Counted from the first letter of the stretch, positions 37,386 through 45,470 are shown. The stretch is 64,000 bases of DNA from Chthoniobacteraceae bacterium (GCA_028293625.1 JAQGOL010000030.1:792566-856565), one strand, 5' to 3'. The notes: generated from the letters alone by a model not told the origin. A program made the numbers and translations.

Positions 37386-37423
37386 GCTTCTACCGTCACT
37401 CACACCCAAAGAACTCACTGAAT

Positions 37424-37795
37424 ATGCAAGTAACCCTAATCAGCACCATAATTGCATTCCCCATCCTAGCCGCATCTGAGGTTCCTGCCGGGATGCTGAT
37501 GCTCAACACAGGGGTAGCGATCCTTATCGGCGTCATTACCATAGCCGAGAAGCTAAGTGGACATTGGTCGAAGCTGTCACCGAATGTCTCAGGCGAGCCA
37601 CGGTCGATCAGTTATTTCGGCGCAGGTTTTCGCTACCTCCTCGCGCTGCTTTGCCCGCTACTTGGTTTCATTCTCTGGCTATTTTGCCGCCGCAAGCCCC
37701 TCGACGGCGACCGAAGAGTGGCGCGGCGTCTCAAGCGAGTGACGATCGCAAGTTGGATCATCAACGGCATTTTGGTATTTGCGATGGAGTTATGA
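37424..37795 (+). CDS. Small membrane protein, cassette-like ORF
   Basis: This 123-residue protein has three or four hydrophobic segments (about 1-18, 23-42, 65-86 and 105-122) separated by basic loops (C-R-R-K-P-L-D-G-D-R-R-V-A-R-R). The family is not recognised. It starts 39 bp after the candidate attC core GTTAGGC and ends 75 bp before repeat copy d, so it may be an integron-type cassette whose right-hand attC was replaced or lost. No ribosome-binding site is clear. Confidence 0.6.
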   Translation: MQVTLISTIIAFPILAASEVPAGMLMLNTGVAILIGVITIAEKLSGHWSKLSPNVSGEPRSISYFGAGFRYLLALLCPLLGFILWLFCRRKPLDGDRRVARRLKRVTIASWIINGILVFAMEL

Positions 37796-37854
37796 TCGCA
37801 GCGCACGACACTACTATGGAGACACTCGTTCGCAATCGGCCTCGAAAAACGAAA

Positions 37855-38028
37855 TTAAGAAATTAAGAAGAAATTAAGGGACGGGTAAATAGTTGATGAG
37901 CACTTGGTGAAATAGGATTCCTCCCGGATCTGGGTCATCACGTCCCATTTGTTGCCGCTGAGACCGGCGAGCGCCGGTGTAATGAACTTGGTGCGGATGT
38001 CCGCCTCGGTGAGAGATTTTTTGTTCAT
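37855..38028 (-). pseudogene. Truncated 5' fragment of a type I restriction enzyme R subunit (hsdR)
   Basis: From an ATG at 38028 the minus strand reads M-N-K-K-S-L-T-E-A-D-I-R-T-K-F-I-T-P-A-L, continuing K-W-D-V-M-T-Q-I-R-E-E to residue 42. This closely resembles the N terminus of HsdR-type DEAD-box restriction subunits. Similarity stops at about 37903, and the next bases are repeat copy d (37870-37901). The frame then runs through the repeat and stops at 37855, giving only 57 residues out of a protein that is normally 800-1000. This is a gene remnant cut at the repeat border. Confidence 0.6.
37870..37901 (+). repeat. RAYT-associated repeat, copy d
   Basis: This copy contains AAGGGACGGGTAAATAGTTG in plus orientation, preceded by two extra AAATTAAG-like units. 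Its right edge coincides with the end of the hsdR similarity. Confidence 0.75.
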
Positions 38029-38203
38029 GGAAAGGAGGGGCGGAACAGCCAGCGGCGCTTACGGCCACAAGGCACTGTGTAGCACACCTGAAGGCAAAGG
38101 TACGTCTACGTAAAGCTAATGCGTGAAAGAAGCGGCCTCCGCTACATATGCTGGCTGCATCCCGCAAGGCAGCGTTTCCATTCAGAATGCGAAATTAAGC
38201 GGC

Positions 38204-38236
38204 GGAAATTAAGGGACGGGTAAATAGTTGAAGAGC
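38204..38236 (+). repeat. RAYT-associated repeat, copy e
   Basis: This copy contains AAGGGACGGGTAAATAGTTG in plus orientation and matches copy d at all but one or two positions over ~31 bases. A partial GAAATTAAG unit lies just before it (38191-38199). It ends 28 bp from the stop codon of the minus-strand esterase gene. Confidence 0.75.
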
Positions 38237-38264
38237 ATGCCCGATCCAGGAAGCAATTTGAACT

Positions 38265-39476
38265 TCAACGCCCGACTGGAACTTCCACCATCGGGCTCGT
38301 CGTCCGACGGTTTTTATGGTCGAGCCCGCTAAAGAAAAACGCAGTCGTACTCATCGGAAGCTTCGCTGAAATTGTTGAGCCAACCACATCCTTCTCCTCA
38401 ACAGAAACAGTGCGCCAAACCCGTTTCTGCCAGGGACCGGAATCGACCGTATAGTTTACCATAACGGACCTGACGATCGGGAGATCAGGTCGCCTCGGAG
38501 CGTCCGGGTCGACTCCAACGCAAATCGCATAACCATTTGCAACCTCGGAAATCCGCAGGCGAGCGATCTGCGGCACCCCCGTTTTCAACGCGGCATCGAC
38601 GAAATCATCAACCTCGGAGAACGTCCACAAGTGACCGTGCGGCATTTCGATGATGATCGATATATTTCGCAAATCGGAACGTACCGACATGTAGGTCTTC
38701 ATCACGCTGTCGAGCGGGTAGGCGACGTCGTTCGTGCCGTCTAAAAAGAGGATCGGGCAGCGGATGGTTGCCAGATAGCTGCTCGGATCGAAAAGGCGCA
38801 GCCAGCGTTCGCGCTGCTCGGCGGGCATTTTGTCGAGGATCGGCTCCTTCCAATAGCTGTTGTCGCCGAGGGAGCCGCAGCCGTAAACCGACACTGCGAC
38901 CTTTAGGCGGTCATCGAGCCCGGCGACGATGCAGGCGAGATAACCGCCCCAGGAGATGCCCGTGACGCCGATGCGTTCGCGGTCCACTTCCGGCAACGAA
39001 GCGAGCAGAGAATGCCCGCGGATTACCGCCGCGACAGCGTGATACGTCCACATTTCCCGCGCCTCGTCTTCCTCGAACGCCCGAAACTTGATCGGGTCAT
39101 GCTGATCCGGTCCGCCATCCGGCAACCGACTCTTATCTTTGGCCTGTCCTGCGGTGTCCATGGCCAGCGCCACGTAGCCGCGCTTTGCCCAATGCTCGGC
39201 CCAGTCCTTGAATGCCTGTCCGCCACCGCCGTGCACGAGCACGATCGCCGGAAACGGTCCTTCGCCTTCCGGTCGCGCGAGATAGGCGAAAATGCGCGTG
39301 GGTTTTCCGGCGAGCGGCTCACCTTCGTAAAAGACTTCCTGCGTCAATCCCGCGCGTTCTCCCCATTCCGCGCGCGGCGTCTTCTTGAGCTCCGCGAGAT
39401 CCCACGGACCCGTATTGGCGCAAAAGGCTACGCGGGAGATGAAAGCAAGGGCGTAAAGTAGAATGGGGAGACGCAT
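38265..39476 (-). CDS. Exported alpha/beta hydrolase (acetyl-xylan-esterase/dienelactone-hydrolase-like)
   Basis: This 403-residue protein starts at the ATG at 39476, which gives a signal peptide (1-20, ending F-C-A). The upstream extension of the frame to 39554 reads through repeat copy f and is rejected. The hydrolase domain shows H-G-G-G-G (82-86) and the nucleophile elbow G-I-S-W-G-G with Ser175. The acid is probably in L-D-G-T-N-D and the base in P-H-G-H. A C-terminal beta-sandwich-like extension of ~110 residues follows. The gene is bracketed by repeat copies e and f. Confidence 0.87.
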   Translation of the reverse strand: MRLPILLYALAFISRVAFCANTGPWDLAELKKTPRAEWGERAGLTQEVFYEGEPLAGKPTRIFAYLARPEGEGPFPAIVLVHGGGGQAFKDWAEHWAKRGYVALAMDTAGQAKDKSRLPDGGPDQHDPIKFRAFEEDEAREMWTYHAVAAVIRGHSLLASLPEVDRERIGVTGISWGGYLACIVAGLDDRLKVAVSVYGCGSLGDNSYWKEPILDKMPAEQRERWLRLFDPSSYLATIRCPILFLDGTNDVAYPLDSVMKTYMSVRSDLRNISIIIEMPHGHLWTFSEVDDFVDAALKTGVPQIARLRISEVANGYAICVGVDPDAPRRPDLPIVRSVMVNYTVDSGPWQKRVWRTVSVEEKDVVGSTISAKLPMSTTAFFFSGLDHKNRRTTSPMVEVPVGR

Positions 39477-39496
39477 GAGTGCGATGTAGCAGAAGC

Positions 39497-39534
39497 GGGA
39501 AATTAAGGAAGGGACGGGTAAATAGCTGGAGGGG
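39497..39534 (+). repeat. RAYT-associated repeat, copy f
   Basis: This copy contains AAGGGACGGGTAAATAGCTG (one change from copies d and e, with a 4-base insertion before it). It lies 40 bp upstream of the transposase start, the usual place for the REP cognate of a RAYT gene. Confidence 0.75.
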
Positions 39535-39574
39535 AATGGCGCCCTTTTAGACAATCAGTCCCGATTTTAAGTGT

Positions 39575-40618
39575 ATGAGGCAAGCGCGGTGCAAGGCCGG
39601 AGAGGATTGGGAGGCCGGGTATTATCACTGTCTTTCACGCGTGATTGAAAGGCGGTTCATCTTTGGGGTGGAGGAGAAGGAATACTTCCTCAAACTGATG
39701 CGCGGTTACGAGGCGTTCTGTGGCGTTCAGATCATCACGTACTGTTTGATGAGCAATCATTTCCATATCCTGGTCCAGGTGCCTCACCGGCCGGCGCTGG
39801 CCGGGCAGCTGCCCACAGACTGCCAGCTTGTGGAGCTCGCGCGTCTTGCCGATTATTCTTACAGTGCGCCCGCCCTCAAACAGGATCTTGAGCGCTTCCG
39901 CTTGCAGGGAGAGGACGACGCAGCCGAAGAGTTGCGGGAAAGGCTTTTTTGCCGGATGTGGGATGTGAGCTGGTTTATGAAGATGCTAAAGCAGCGCTTC
40001 ACCCAGTGGTATAATCGCCGCGTCGGCCGCAAAGGCCCGCTTTGGGAGGATCGCTTTCGCAGCGTGCTCGTGGAGGGGGCAGGTCCGGCGCTGGCCGCTG
40101 TTGCCACCTATATCGATCTGAACCCCGTGCGGGCAGGGATTGTAAAAGATCCGGCTGACTACCGCTGGTGCGGCTACGCGGAAGCGATGGCCGGGGACGG
40201 GCGTGCCCGGCTCGGGTTGCGGACGGCCGTGGAGGCGCTCGTGCGAGAAAGCGGGGTATCACTTGAGCGTACGATGGAAGAATACCGGTGTTACCTCTAT
40301 TTTGCCGGGGAAGAAGTAGAGGGGGAGGAGGTTTCGGTCGACGGACTTGAAGCGGCACGCAAAGGGTTCAGCGCGGAGGAGGTTCAGGCGATACTTCAAA
40401 GTGGCGGAAGGATCCCTCTCTCGGAGGCCATCCGACACAGGGTGCGTTATTTTTGCGATGGTCAGGTGTTTGGGAGCCGGGCTTTTGTGAATGAATTCTT
40501 TGCGGCGCACCGCGAGCGCTTCGGCAGGAAGCGAACAAGCGGAGCGCGGCCGCTGCGCGGGATTAACGCAGGCAATCTCTGGACAATCCGCGATCTGCGG
40601 TTGCAGGTGATCAGTTGA
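39575..40618 (+). CDS. REP-associated tyrosine transposase (RAYT / TnpA-REP, Y1 family)
   Basis: This 347-residue single-strand transposase belongs to the IS200/IS605-like Y1 superfamily. The N terminus is typical (Y-Y-H-C-L-S-R-V). The HUH metal motif is H-F-H at 62-64 in M-S-N-H-F-H-I-L-V, and the probable catalytic tyrosine is Tyr146 in F-T-Q-W-Y-N-R-R. It is followed by G-P-L-W-E-D-R-F and Y-I-D-L-N-P-V-R-A-G, hallmarks of this group. A C-terminal extension (~220-347) is probably helical. Such proteins nick REP repeats near their gene; six copies of a shared repeat lie within 3 kb upstream, copy f at 40 bp. The gene looks intact. Confidence 0.92.
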   Translation: MRQARCKAGEDWEAGYYHCLSRVIERRFIFGVEEKEYFLKLMRGYEAFCGVQIITYCLMSNHFHILVQVPHRPALAGQLPTDCQLVELARLADYSYSAPALKQDLERFRLQGEDDAAEELRERLFCRMWDVSWFMKMLKQRFTQWYNRRVGRKGPLWEDRFRSVLVEGAGPALAAVATYIDLNPVRAGIVKDPADYRWCGYAEAMAGDGRARLGLRTAVEALVRESGVSLERTMEEYRCYLYFAGEEVEGEEVSVDGLEAARKGFSAEEVQAILQSGGRIPLSEAIRHRVRYFCDGQVFGSRAFVNEFFAAHRERFGRKRTSGARPLRGINAGNLWTIRDLRLQVIS

Positions 40619-40693
40619 AAATTCGGGAGGCCATGGAAGAGCGACGTTCCTGCGCCGCTTTCAATTACCCGTGAGTTTTGAGGCTAAGTTCCA

Positions 40694-40760
40694 GCCTAAC
40701 CGAATGTCAATGAGGCCGAGAACGGCTTCATTCACAGCCACGCTCGGTAGATCAAGCTCA
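40694..40760 (+). repeat. Possible attC relic or small hairpin
   Basis: GCCTAAC (40694-40700) fits the attC R'' core RYYYAAC. It is followed by a hairpin with AATGAGGCCG (40709-40718), an AGAA loop and CGGCTTCATT (one wobble pair). The right side reads GGTAGAT instead of GTTRRRY, so at best this is a decayed site. Confidence 0.2.
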
Positions 40761-40895
40761 GTCAACTACAATCTGGCTGACTGCGCGCGTGATTACAATA
40801 AAGTGTCGTTCCCTTTCCATGTCGTCCCGTCTCTGTCATCCCGTTTTCAAAAACTGGCGTAATGGTTGGAAACTGTAATGGGATACCTTGGCTTC

Positions 40896-41378
40896 ATGAA
40901 ACAGGCGCTTCTATTCCTTCTGCTTCTGGCTCTTCTTTCAGCGAGCCACGCTGAACCACTGCCCAAGAACTGGCGGGCAAAGCACTGGCGCGACATTGCC
41001 CCCTGCACTTATAATCTCCCCGACCCGGATGTTGTTGAACTGCATCTATTCGAGCCGCCTCCACCCGGCCCGAATGCAGGACGCGACCCACTCAAGACGA
41101 AAATCATAGATACCAGGCGATTCACTGGCGCGGAAGCGCGACGCATAGCGCAACTTTGGCGTGATCAGGATTGGGTTGGCTTCGGCGCCTCTTGCCACGA
41201 CCCCGCATACGGCATCACGTTCTATCGCGACGGCAGGAAGCTCTTCTTTTGCAGCATTTGCTTCAGCTGCTCCAATATTTATATCTACGGAGCACAATCC
41301 GACACGGCTGGCTTCAACCACGAGGATCGAGCCTACAAGCCCCTCCGCAAAATCTTTAAAGATATCTGGGGCAAATGA
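40896..41378 (+). CDS. Small exported protein with clustered cysteines
   Basis: This 160-residue protein starts at the ATG at 40896, which opens directly into a signal peptide (M-K-Q-A-L-L-F-L-L-L-L-A, ending S-H-A). Starts at 40866 or 40878 are possible but add residues before the signal. The mature part contains five cysteines, three of them in F-C-S-I-C-F-S-C near residues 118-125, suggesting disulfides or metal binding. The family is not recognised. It lies after the RAYT gene in the accessory region. Confidence 0.6.
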   Translation: MKQALLFLLLLALLSASHAEPLPKNWRAKHWRDIAPCTYNLPDPDVVELHLFEPPPPGPNAGRDPLKTKIIDTRRFTGAEARRIAQLWRDQDWVGFGASCHDPAYGITFYRDGRKLFFCSICFSCSNIYIYGAQSDTAGFNHEDRAYKPLRKIFKDIWGK

Positions 41379-41477
41379 CGATCACGCTTGCTATCAAAGC
41401 AGTTAGCCGCTCATTCCATTCCTGCTACCGCGCACCATGAAAACACTCTTAAGCGCAGACTCTATAATCCCAACCCC

Positions 41478-42173
41478 ATGAAATCCCCTCGCCGCTTCTT
41501 CGTTCTTGCCTTCTTACTATTCTGCTCCGGCCTTAGCTGCGCACAGGAGAACAAAGCCGGGCGGGTGCTTTTTCTTGGCAATAGCATTACACTGCATGGA
41601 CCGGCGGAGAACATCGGGTGGAGCGGCAACTGGGGCATGGCAGCGAGCACCGAAGCAAAGGATTATGTCCATCTGATGGTGGAATCCCTCACCAAGATGC
41701 GAGGCTTGAAGCCGGAGTTCAAGGTGGCGAATGTGGCGGAGTTTGAGCGCGGCTATGAAGGTTTTGATTTGCAGGCAAAGCTCAAGGAAGAACTGGCGTT
41801 CAAACCGGACACCGTGATTGTGGCGATCGGAGAAAATGTGCCGGAATTAAAAACCGACGAGGCAAAAGCCGCGTTCAAAGCCAGCGTGATTCAACTGCTG
41901 ACCTTGGCGAAAGGAACGAAACAAAACGCGTTGTACGTGCGGAGCTGCTTTTGGCCCGATGCGGTAAAGGACGGCCTGCTTAAGGAGGCATGCGCCGCGG
42001 CGGGCGGTCTCTTCGTGGAGATCGGTGCGCTCGGAAAAGACGAGTCGAACTATGCGTCCTCGGAAAGAAAATTCTCACACGAAGGGGTGGCGCGTCACCC
42101 GGGCGACAAAGGGATGCGTGCAATTGCCGATGCAATCCTGGCGGCGATTCAGAAACACGAGTCGAATAGATAA
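41478..42173 (+). CDS. Exported SGNH/GDSL-family hydrolase
   Basis: This 231-residue protein starts at the ATG at 41478, giving a signal peptide that ends L-S-C-A. Block I of the SGNH fold is visible as F-L-G-N-S-I-T near residues 31-37, with the Ser nucleophile. The Asn block is probably I-G-E-N-V near 115, and the catalytic Asp-His pair may be in V-A-R-H-P-G-D near 208-214, which is less canonical than the usual D-x-x-H. A carbohydrate or lipid esterase role is likely. Sequence upstream in the same frame (from 41388) is not signal-like and was excluded. Confidence 0.75.
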   Translation: MKSPRRFFVLAFLLFCSGLSCAQENKAGRVLFLGNSITLHGPAENIGWSGNWGMAASTEAKDYVHLMVESLTKMRGLKPEFKVANVAEFERGYEGFDLQAKLKEELAFKPDTVIVAIGENVPELKTDEAKAAFKASVIQLLTLAKGTKQNALYVRSCFWPDAVKDGLLKEACAAAGGLFVEIGALGKDESNYASSERKFSHEGVARHPGDKGMRAIADAILAAIQKHESNR

Positions 42174-42339
42174 GCGGCGACAGGACAATCCGCGATTTTT
42201 CGTCTCCAAATCACCACCGGCGCATGGAGGCGTTCAAGCTATCCCGTAAATACTCCGATAGAACAGCCGTGGCACCAGTGGTTGCGTGATAACCAGTCTT
42301 AAGGTCGCGTGCTTTTAAGCGAGATGCCGCCCGAGGTCA

Positions 42340-42624
42340 TTATTCAATGGTGGATGGATGACGCCTGGCTCGCCGAAAGAAAAAGCAAACTCCGCGAAGC
42401 AGAAAAAGGACCAGGATCCAGGCAACGAACAGCACGGCAAGATTGGCGAGCACCATGACAGCGTAGCCACCCGCGCTGACATCGAAAAGTGGCTCCCGGT
42501 CCCAGATAAGAAAAAAGCCCGGCATATGGGTTAGCGGTAATGCCTGCGGCCAAATGAATAAACAAGGCGATAGTAAAATCTCGCAGACAATTGCGAGAAA
42601 TGCGGCCCTGGCGGGAAGAGTCAT
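42340..42624 (-). CDS. Small membrane protein, unknown
   Basis: This 94-residue frame begins with an ATG at 42624 and has two convincing membrane helices (about 7-30 and 54-78). A short basic tail (F-F-R-R-A-R-R-H) follows. No family is recognised and there is no Shine-Dalgarno. Its regular hydrophobic pattern favours a real gene. Confidence 0.5.
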   Translation of the reverse strand: MTLPARAAFLAIVCEILLSPCLFIWPQALPLTHMPGFFLIWDREPLFDVSAGGYAVMVLANLAVLFVAWILVLFLLRGVCFFFRRARRHPSTIE

Positions 42625-42972
42625 ACGGCTTTGTTTCTTGGTAATCGCGTGGCGGTGTTATTAGTATGACTTCAACGGTTCATCTTCTACAACCCTGACG
42701 GCGTCGGAGACCCTGCCATCTGACTTGTATAAGCGCATCATACGATTTGCATGATCTCTTATGAACGCCGAAGGCGTCCCGGAGATTAGCCGGCGGTGCA
42801 GCGAAGCGGAACCACCCGAAAGCATTGGCAAACGGATTCGCCCCGGCCGGGGCGACAGAGATCGATGCAAAAAACTCGCGGCATTTGTGATGAAACTCCT
42901 CAGCCGCCACTCCGGAGAGGGGCCTATTCAGGTGACTCACGTCACCGCCTAATCTCAGGGGAGCCCTCCGGC
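42625..42972. repeat. Intergenic palindromic repeat region
   Basis: No credible gene lies in these 348 bp. The region contains a perfect 16-base palindrome CGCCCCGGCCGGGGCG (42839-42854) and an imperfect hairpin built on GCCGGCGGT and AACCACCCG (about 42789-42818). The motifs AACCACC and CCGGCGGT resemble the arms of the element at 35221-35408. I believe similar segments occur between genes elsewhere in this phylum, but that is from memory and not shown here. Confidence 0.35.
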
Positions 42973-43134
42973 CTACACGAAGTAGAAAGCGAGAGCATTC
43001 AAGGAATCGTATAGATTATTGGTCGCGGCAAACCTTATGAGGCCCGGCAGTTCCAGGGGATCACGCACTTTGTCGGAACTGTAAGCGTCATGATCCAAAT
43101 ACCGGCCGCAAAAGTTAGGTGCATTTGTGATCAT
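42973..43134 (-). pseudogene. Possible RHS-core C-terminal remnant
   Basis: On the minus strand a 53-residue frame reads F-C-G-R-Y-L-D-H-D-A-Y near its start, then R-D-P-L-E-L-P-G-L and N-N-L-Y-D-S-L-N. This recalls the end of RHS-repeat cores (G-R-Y-Y-D ... S-R-D-P ... N-L-Y-x-Y). It has lost the usual D-P-x-G end and stops just where the palindromic region begins. Its ATG overlaps the stop of the beta-lactamase-like gene. It is a weak match and could be an unrelated small ORF. Confidence 0.25.
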
Positions 43135-44297
43135 TTTTGAAAAACTTCGCGGGCGGTCTTGAGGAATAGATCGCGCGCTTCCCATTGATCGCCGCCGCTG
43201 CATTGCACCATGAAGATCGCAATCATGCCGCTCTTTGGATCAACCGAGAGATCCGTTCCATAGGCCCCATCGTGGCCGAACATGCCATTGCGCAAATGGT
43301 AGCCCAGACTGTAGTTCACCTTTGTCGAACCGGTTTGTTCTTTCCTCAATTGATCCATCGCGGCCGGGGAAAGATAGCGCCGGCCCTCCAGCACGCCGTT
43401 GTTGGCCAGCATCATGCCGTAGCGGAAAATGTCGTGCGTGGTGGAAAACAATCCGCCGCCCGCCTCCGGGAAGCGATGAACACGATCGCTGTAAGGTTTA
43501 GTGAGGAAATTAATACCGCCTTTGGCATAGCCGGACTTGTCTTTTTTCGGACCGTAGGCGTTGGCCAGCCGGGCGATTTGCGCGTCGCTTGGCCAGAAGG
43601 TGGTCTCAGTCATGCCAAGCGGATCGAAAAGGCGGTTTTGCACAAACTGCTCATAGGAGACGCCGCCAACGATCTCGACCACGCGAGCGGCGATGTTCAT
43701 GCCCTGATTGCCGTATTGGTATTTGTCTCCTGGCTGCCACTGGAGCGGACCGGTTACCGAACTCAGGGCGCGCATCCTGATCGGCGTGCTATCGGCGCCG
43801 GTTGCCTGCTGCAGCTCGGATTGTCCGGAAAGACCACTGGTGTGGCTTAACAGATGCCGGATCGTGACCGGCCGCGTCACGGGCTTCAGCAAAACGTGAT
43901 CCGCATCGTGCTCGTCAACCACCATCCAGTTGCTGAGCTGCGGAATAAATTTTGTCACTGGATCGTCGAGGCTCACCTTGCCCTCGTCCACCAGCATCAT
44001 GATGGATGCGCCGGCGAACATCTTCGTCATTGAAGCCACCCAGAAGAGATTCTCCTCGCTGATTGGTTTCCTGGCCTCGACATCGGCATAACCCATCAGG
44101 TTTTTAAAACGCACTGTGCCTTCCTTGTCTGCGATGATGCCGATGATGCCTGCCAGCTTATAACTATCCAGATAAGGCTGCATGGCCGCCGTCTCTTCCG
44201 GGCTGGCCGGCGGTTCCTGGCCAGCGGCAAAGGAGCCGGTTGCAACGGCAAATACGGCCGACATCAGTAACCCGAGGAAAAAAGGGGGATATTCCAT
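43131..44297 (-). CDS. Exported serine beta-lactamase-family (class C / CubicO-like) hydrolase
   Basis: This 388-residue protein has a signal peptide (1-25). The class C-type S-x-x-K motif is S-M-T-K at 89-92. The Y-x-N-like motif appears as Y-Q-Y-G-N in the middle of the chain, and the third motif is H-D-G-A near the C terminus in place of K-T-G. The F-W-V-A-S-M-T-K-M and R-H-L-L-S-H-T-S-G-L blocks are typical of the family. Members are esterases or D-Ala peptidases more often than true antibiotic hydrolases, and nothing here points to resistance. Confidence 0.9.
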   Translation of the reverse strand: MEYPPFFLGLLMSAVFAVATGSFAAGQEPPASPEETAAMQPYLDSYKLAGIIGIIADKEGTVRFKNLMGYADVEARKPISEENLFWVASMTKMFAGASIMMLVDEGKVSLDDPVTKFIPQLSNWMVVDEHDADHVLLKPVTRPVTIRHLLSHTSGLSGQSELQQATGADSTPIRMRALSSVTGPLQWQPGDKYQYGNQGMNIAARVVEIVGGVSYEQFVQNRLFDPLGMTETTFWPSDAQIARLANAYGPKKDKSGYAKGGINFLTKPYSDRVHRFPEAGGGLFSTTHDIFRYGMMLANNGVLEGRRYLSPAAMDQLRKEQTGSTKVNYSLGYHLRNGMFGHDGAYGTDLSVDPKSGMIAIFMVQCSGGDQWEARDLFLKTAREVFQK

Positions 44298-44386
44298 AGA
44301 GAATATTGCAACAGATCAACAAGCGGGTGTGCAAGAAGCTTGAAAGCTGCGGCGCCTTAATGTTGAAAGCGCAGGCAGAGCACCGC

Positions 44387-44459
44387 CCACCCTCTTAATC
44401 TTACTCTTACTCTTAATCGTAATCCTCCGGGCACAGGGAGATTAAGATTAAGAGGGTGG
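44387..44459. repeat. Hairpin-forming TTAATC/GATTAA element, copy 2
   Basis: CCACCCTCTTAATCTTA (44387-44403) and TAAGATTAAGAGGGTGG (44443-44459) form a perfect 17-bp inverted repeat with a 39-base loop that contains TTACTCTTAATCGTAATC. It shares both motifs with the element at 13575-13661. It lies between divergent genes. Confidence 0.6.
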
Positions 44460-44540
44460 ACGGATACGGCCTTCAAACGGTTACAAAGGGACGGCTTGGG
44501 CCCGCCTCATCTTGATGACTAGCATTGCTGCTGGCAGCTG

Positions 44541-45470
44541 GTGATAAGAACTCATAAAACGCTCCTGATTTATCCAACCAAGCCTGTGAAAATATCCCTC
44601 TTCATCACCCTCGTGTTGCTCACCCAACTTACCATCTTTGCGCAAGACGCTCCTGAACGGATTTCACTTTGGGCAAATCACGCACCCGTCGGTGACGGTG
44701 AGTTTCAAGAGGCCGATGCGACCATCACCGTGCATCGGGCCGCGAAGCCAAACGGTGCGGCCGTCATCATTTGCCCGGGCGGTGGTTATGGCGGTCTGGT
44801 GACAGGGGCCGAAGGGCATGGCATCGCACAATGGCTCAACGGGCATGGCATCATGGGTGTTGTGCTCGAATACCGGCTTCCGAATGGGAAAGCGTTTGTG
44901 CCGTTGCTTGACGCGCAGCGCGCCATCCGCACCGTCCGCTCGCGAGCCAGCCAATGGGGCATTGATCCGAAGCGAATCGGCATTATCGGATTCTCCGCGG
45001 GGGGGCATTTGGCGTCGACCGCGGGAACGCATTTCGACGCGGGCAATCCGAAGGCAAAAGATTCCGTCGAGCAAGTCGGCTGCCGTCCGGACTTTATGAT
45101 TCTGATCTATCCGGTCATCAGCATGGGAGAGAAAGGTCACGCCGGATCGAGGGTCAATTTGCTCGGCAATGACGCCACGGCTGAACTGATGGAGTTGTTC
45201 TCAAATGAGAAACAGATCACTCGCGATACCCCGCCCGCCTTTCTCGCGCACGCTTTGGACGACCAAGCGGTGCACCCGGACCACAGCCGGATGTTCTATG
45301 AGGCGGCAAAGGCAAACGGCGTGGAGGCCAAATATCTGGAACTCCCCTCCGGCGGTCACGGTCTCGATGGATACAAGGGACCGATGTGGGACGCATGGCA
45401 GCTACAGTCGATGGAGTGGCTTTCGTCGCTAAAGCTCATTCCTGCAGCAGACGCCGCGCAGCCGAAGTAA
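44541..45470 (+). CDS. Exported alpha/beta hydrolase (xylan-esterase-like)
   Basis: This is a secreted esterase of 309 residues from the GTG at 44541. A GTG at 44586 gives a neater signal peptide (K-I-S-L-F-I-T-L-V-L-L, ending I-F-A-Q) and may be the true start. Landmarks are the oxyanion-hole C-P-G-G-G-Y near 75-80, the nucleophile elbow G-F-S-A-G-G near 153-158, the acid in D-D-Q-A-V-H and the base in G-G-H-G-L-D. This pattern fits the acetyl-xylan-esterase-like group found in plant-polymer degraders. It is followed by the DUF4034 gene. Confidence 0.87.
   Translation: MIRTHKTLLIYPTKPVKISLFITLVLLTQLTIFAQDAPERISLWANHAPVGDGEFQEADATITVHRAAKPNGAAVIICPGGGYGGLVTGAEGHGIAQWLNGHGIMGVVLEYRLPNGKAFVPLLDAQRAIRTVRSRASQWGIDPKRIGIIGFSAGGHLASTAGTHFDAGNPKAKDSVEQVGCRPDFMILIYPVISMGEKGHAGSRVNLLGNDATAELMELFSNEKQITRDTPPAFLAHALDDQAVHPDHSRMFYEAAKANGVEAKYLELPSGGHGLDGYKGPMWDAWQLQSMEWLSSLKLIPAADAAQPK

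Noticed and set aside
39477-39554. Upstream extension of the esterase gene
   Set aside because: It reads through repeat copy f; the ATG at 39476 gives a proper signal peptide.
41402-41408. GTTAGCC after a short hairpin, like an attC core
   Set aside because: It does not fit GTTRRRY, the hairpin stem is only 4 bp, and no left core is seen.
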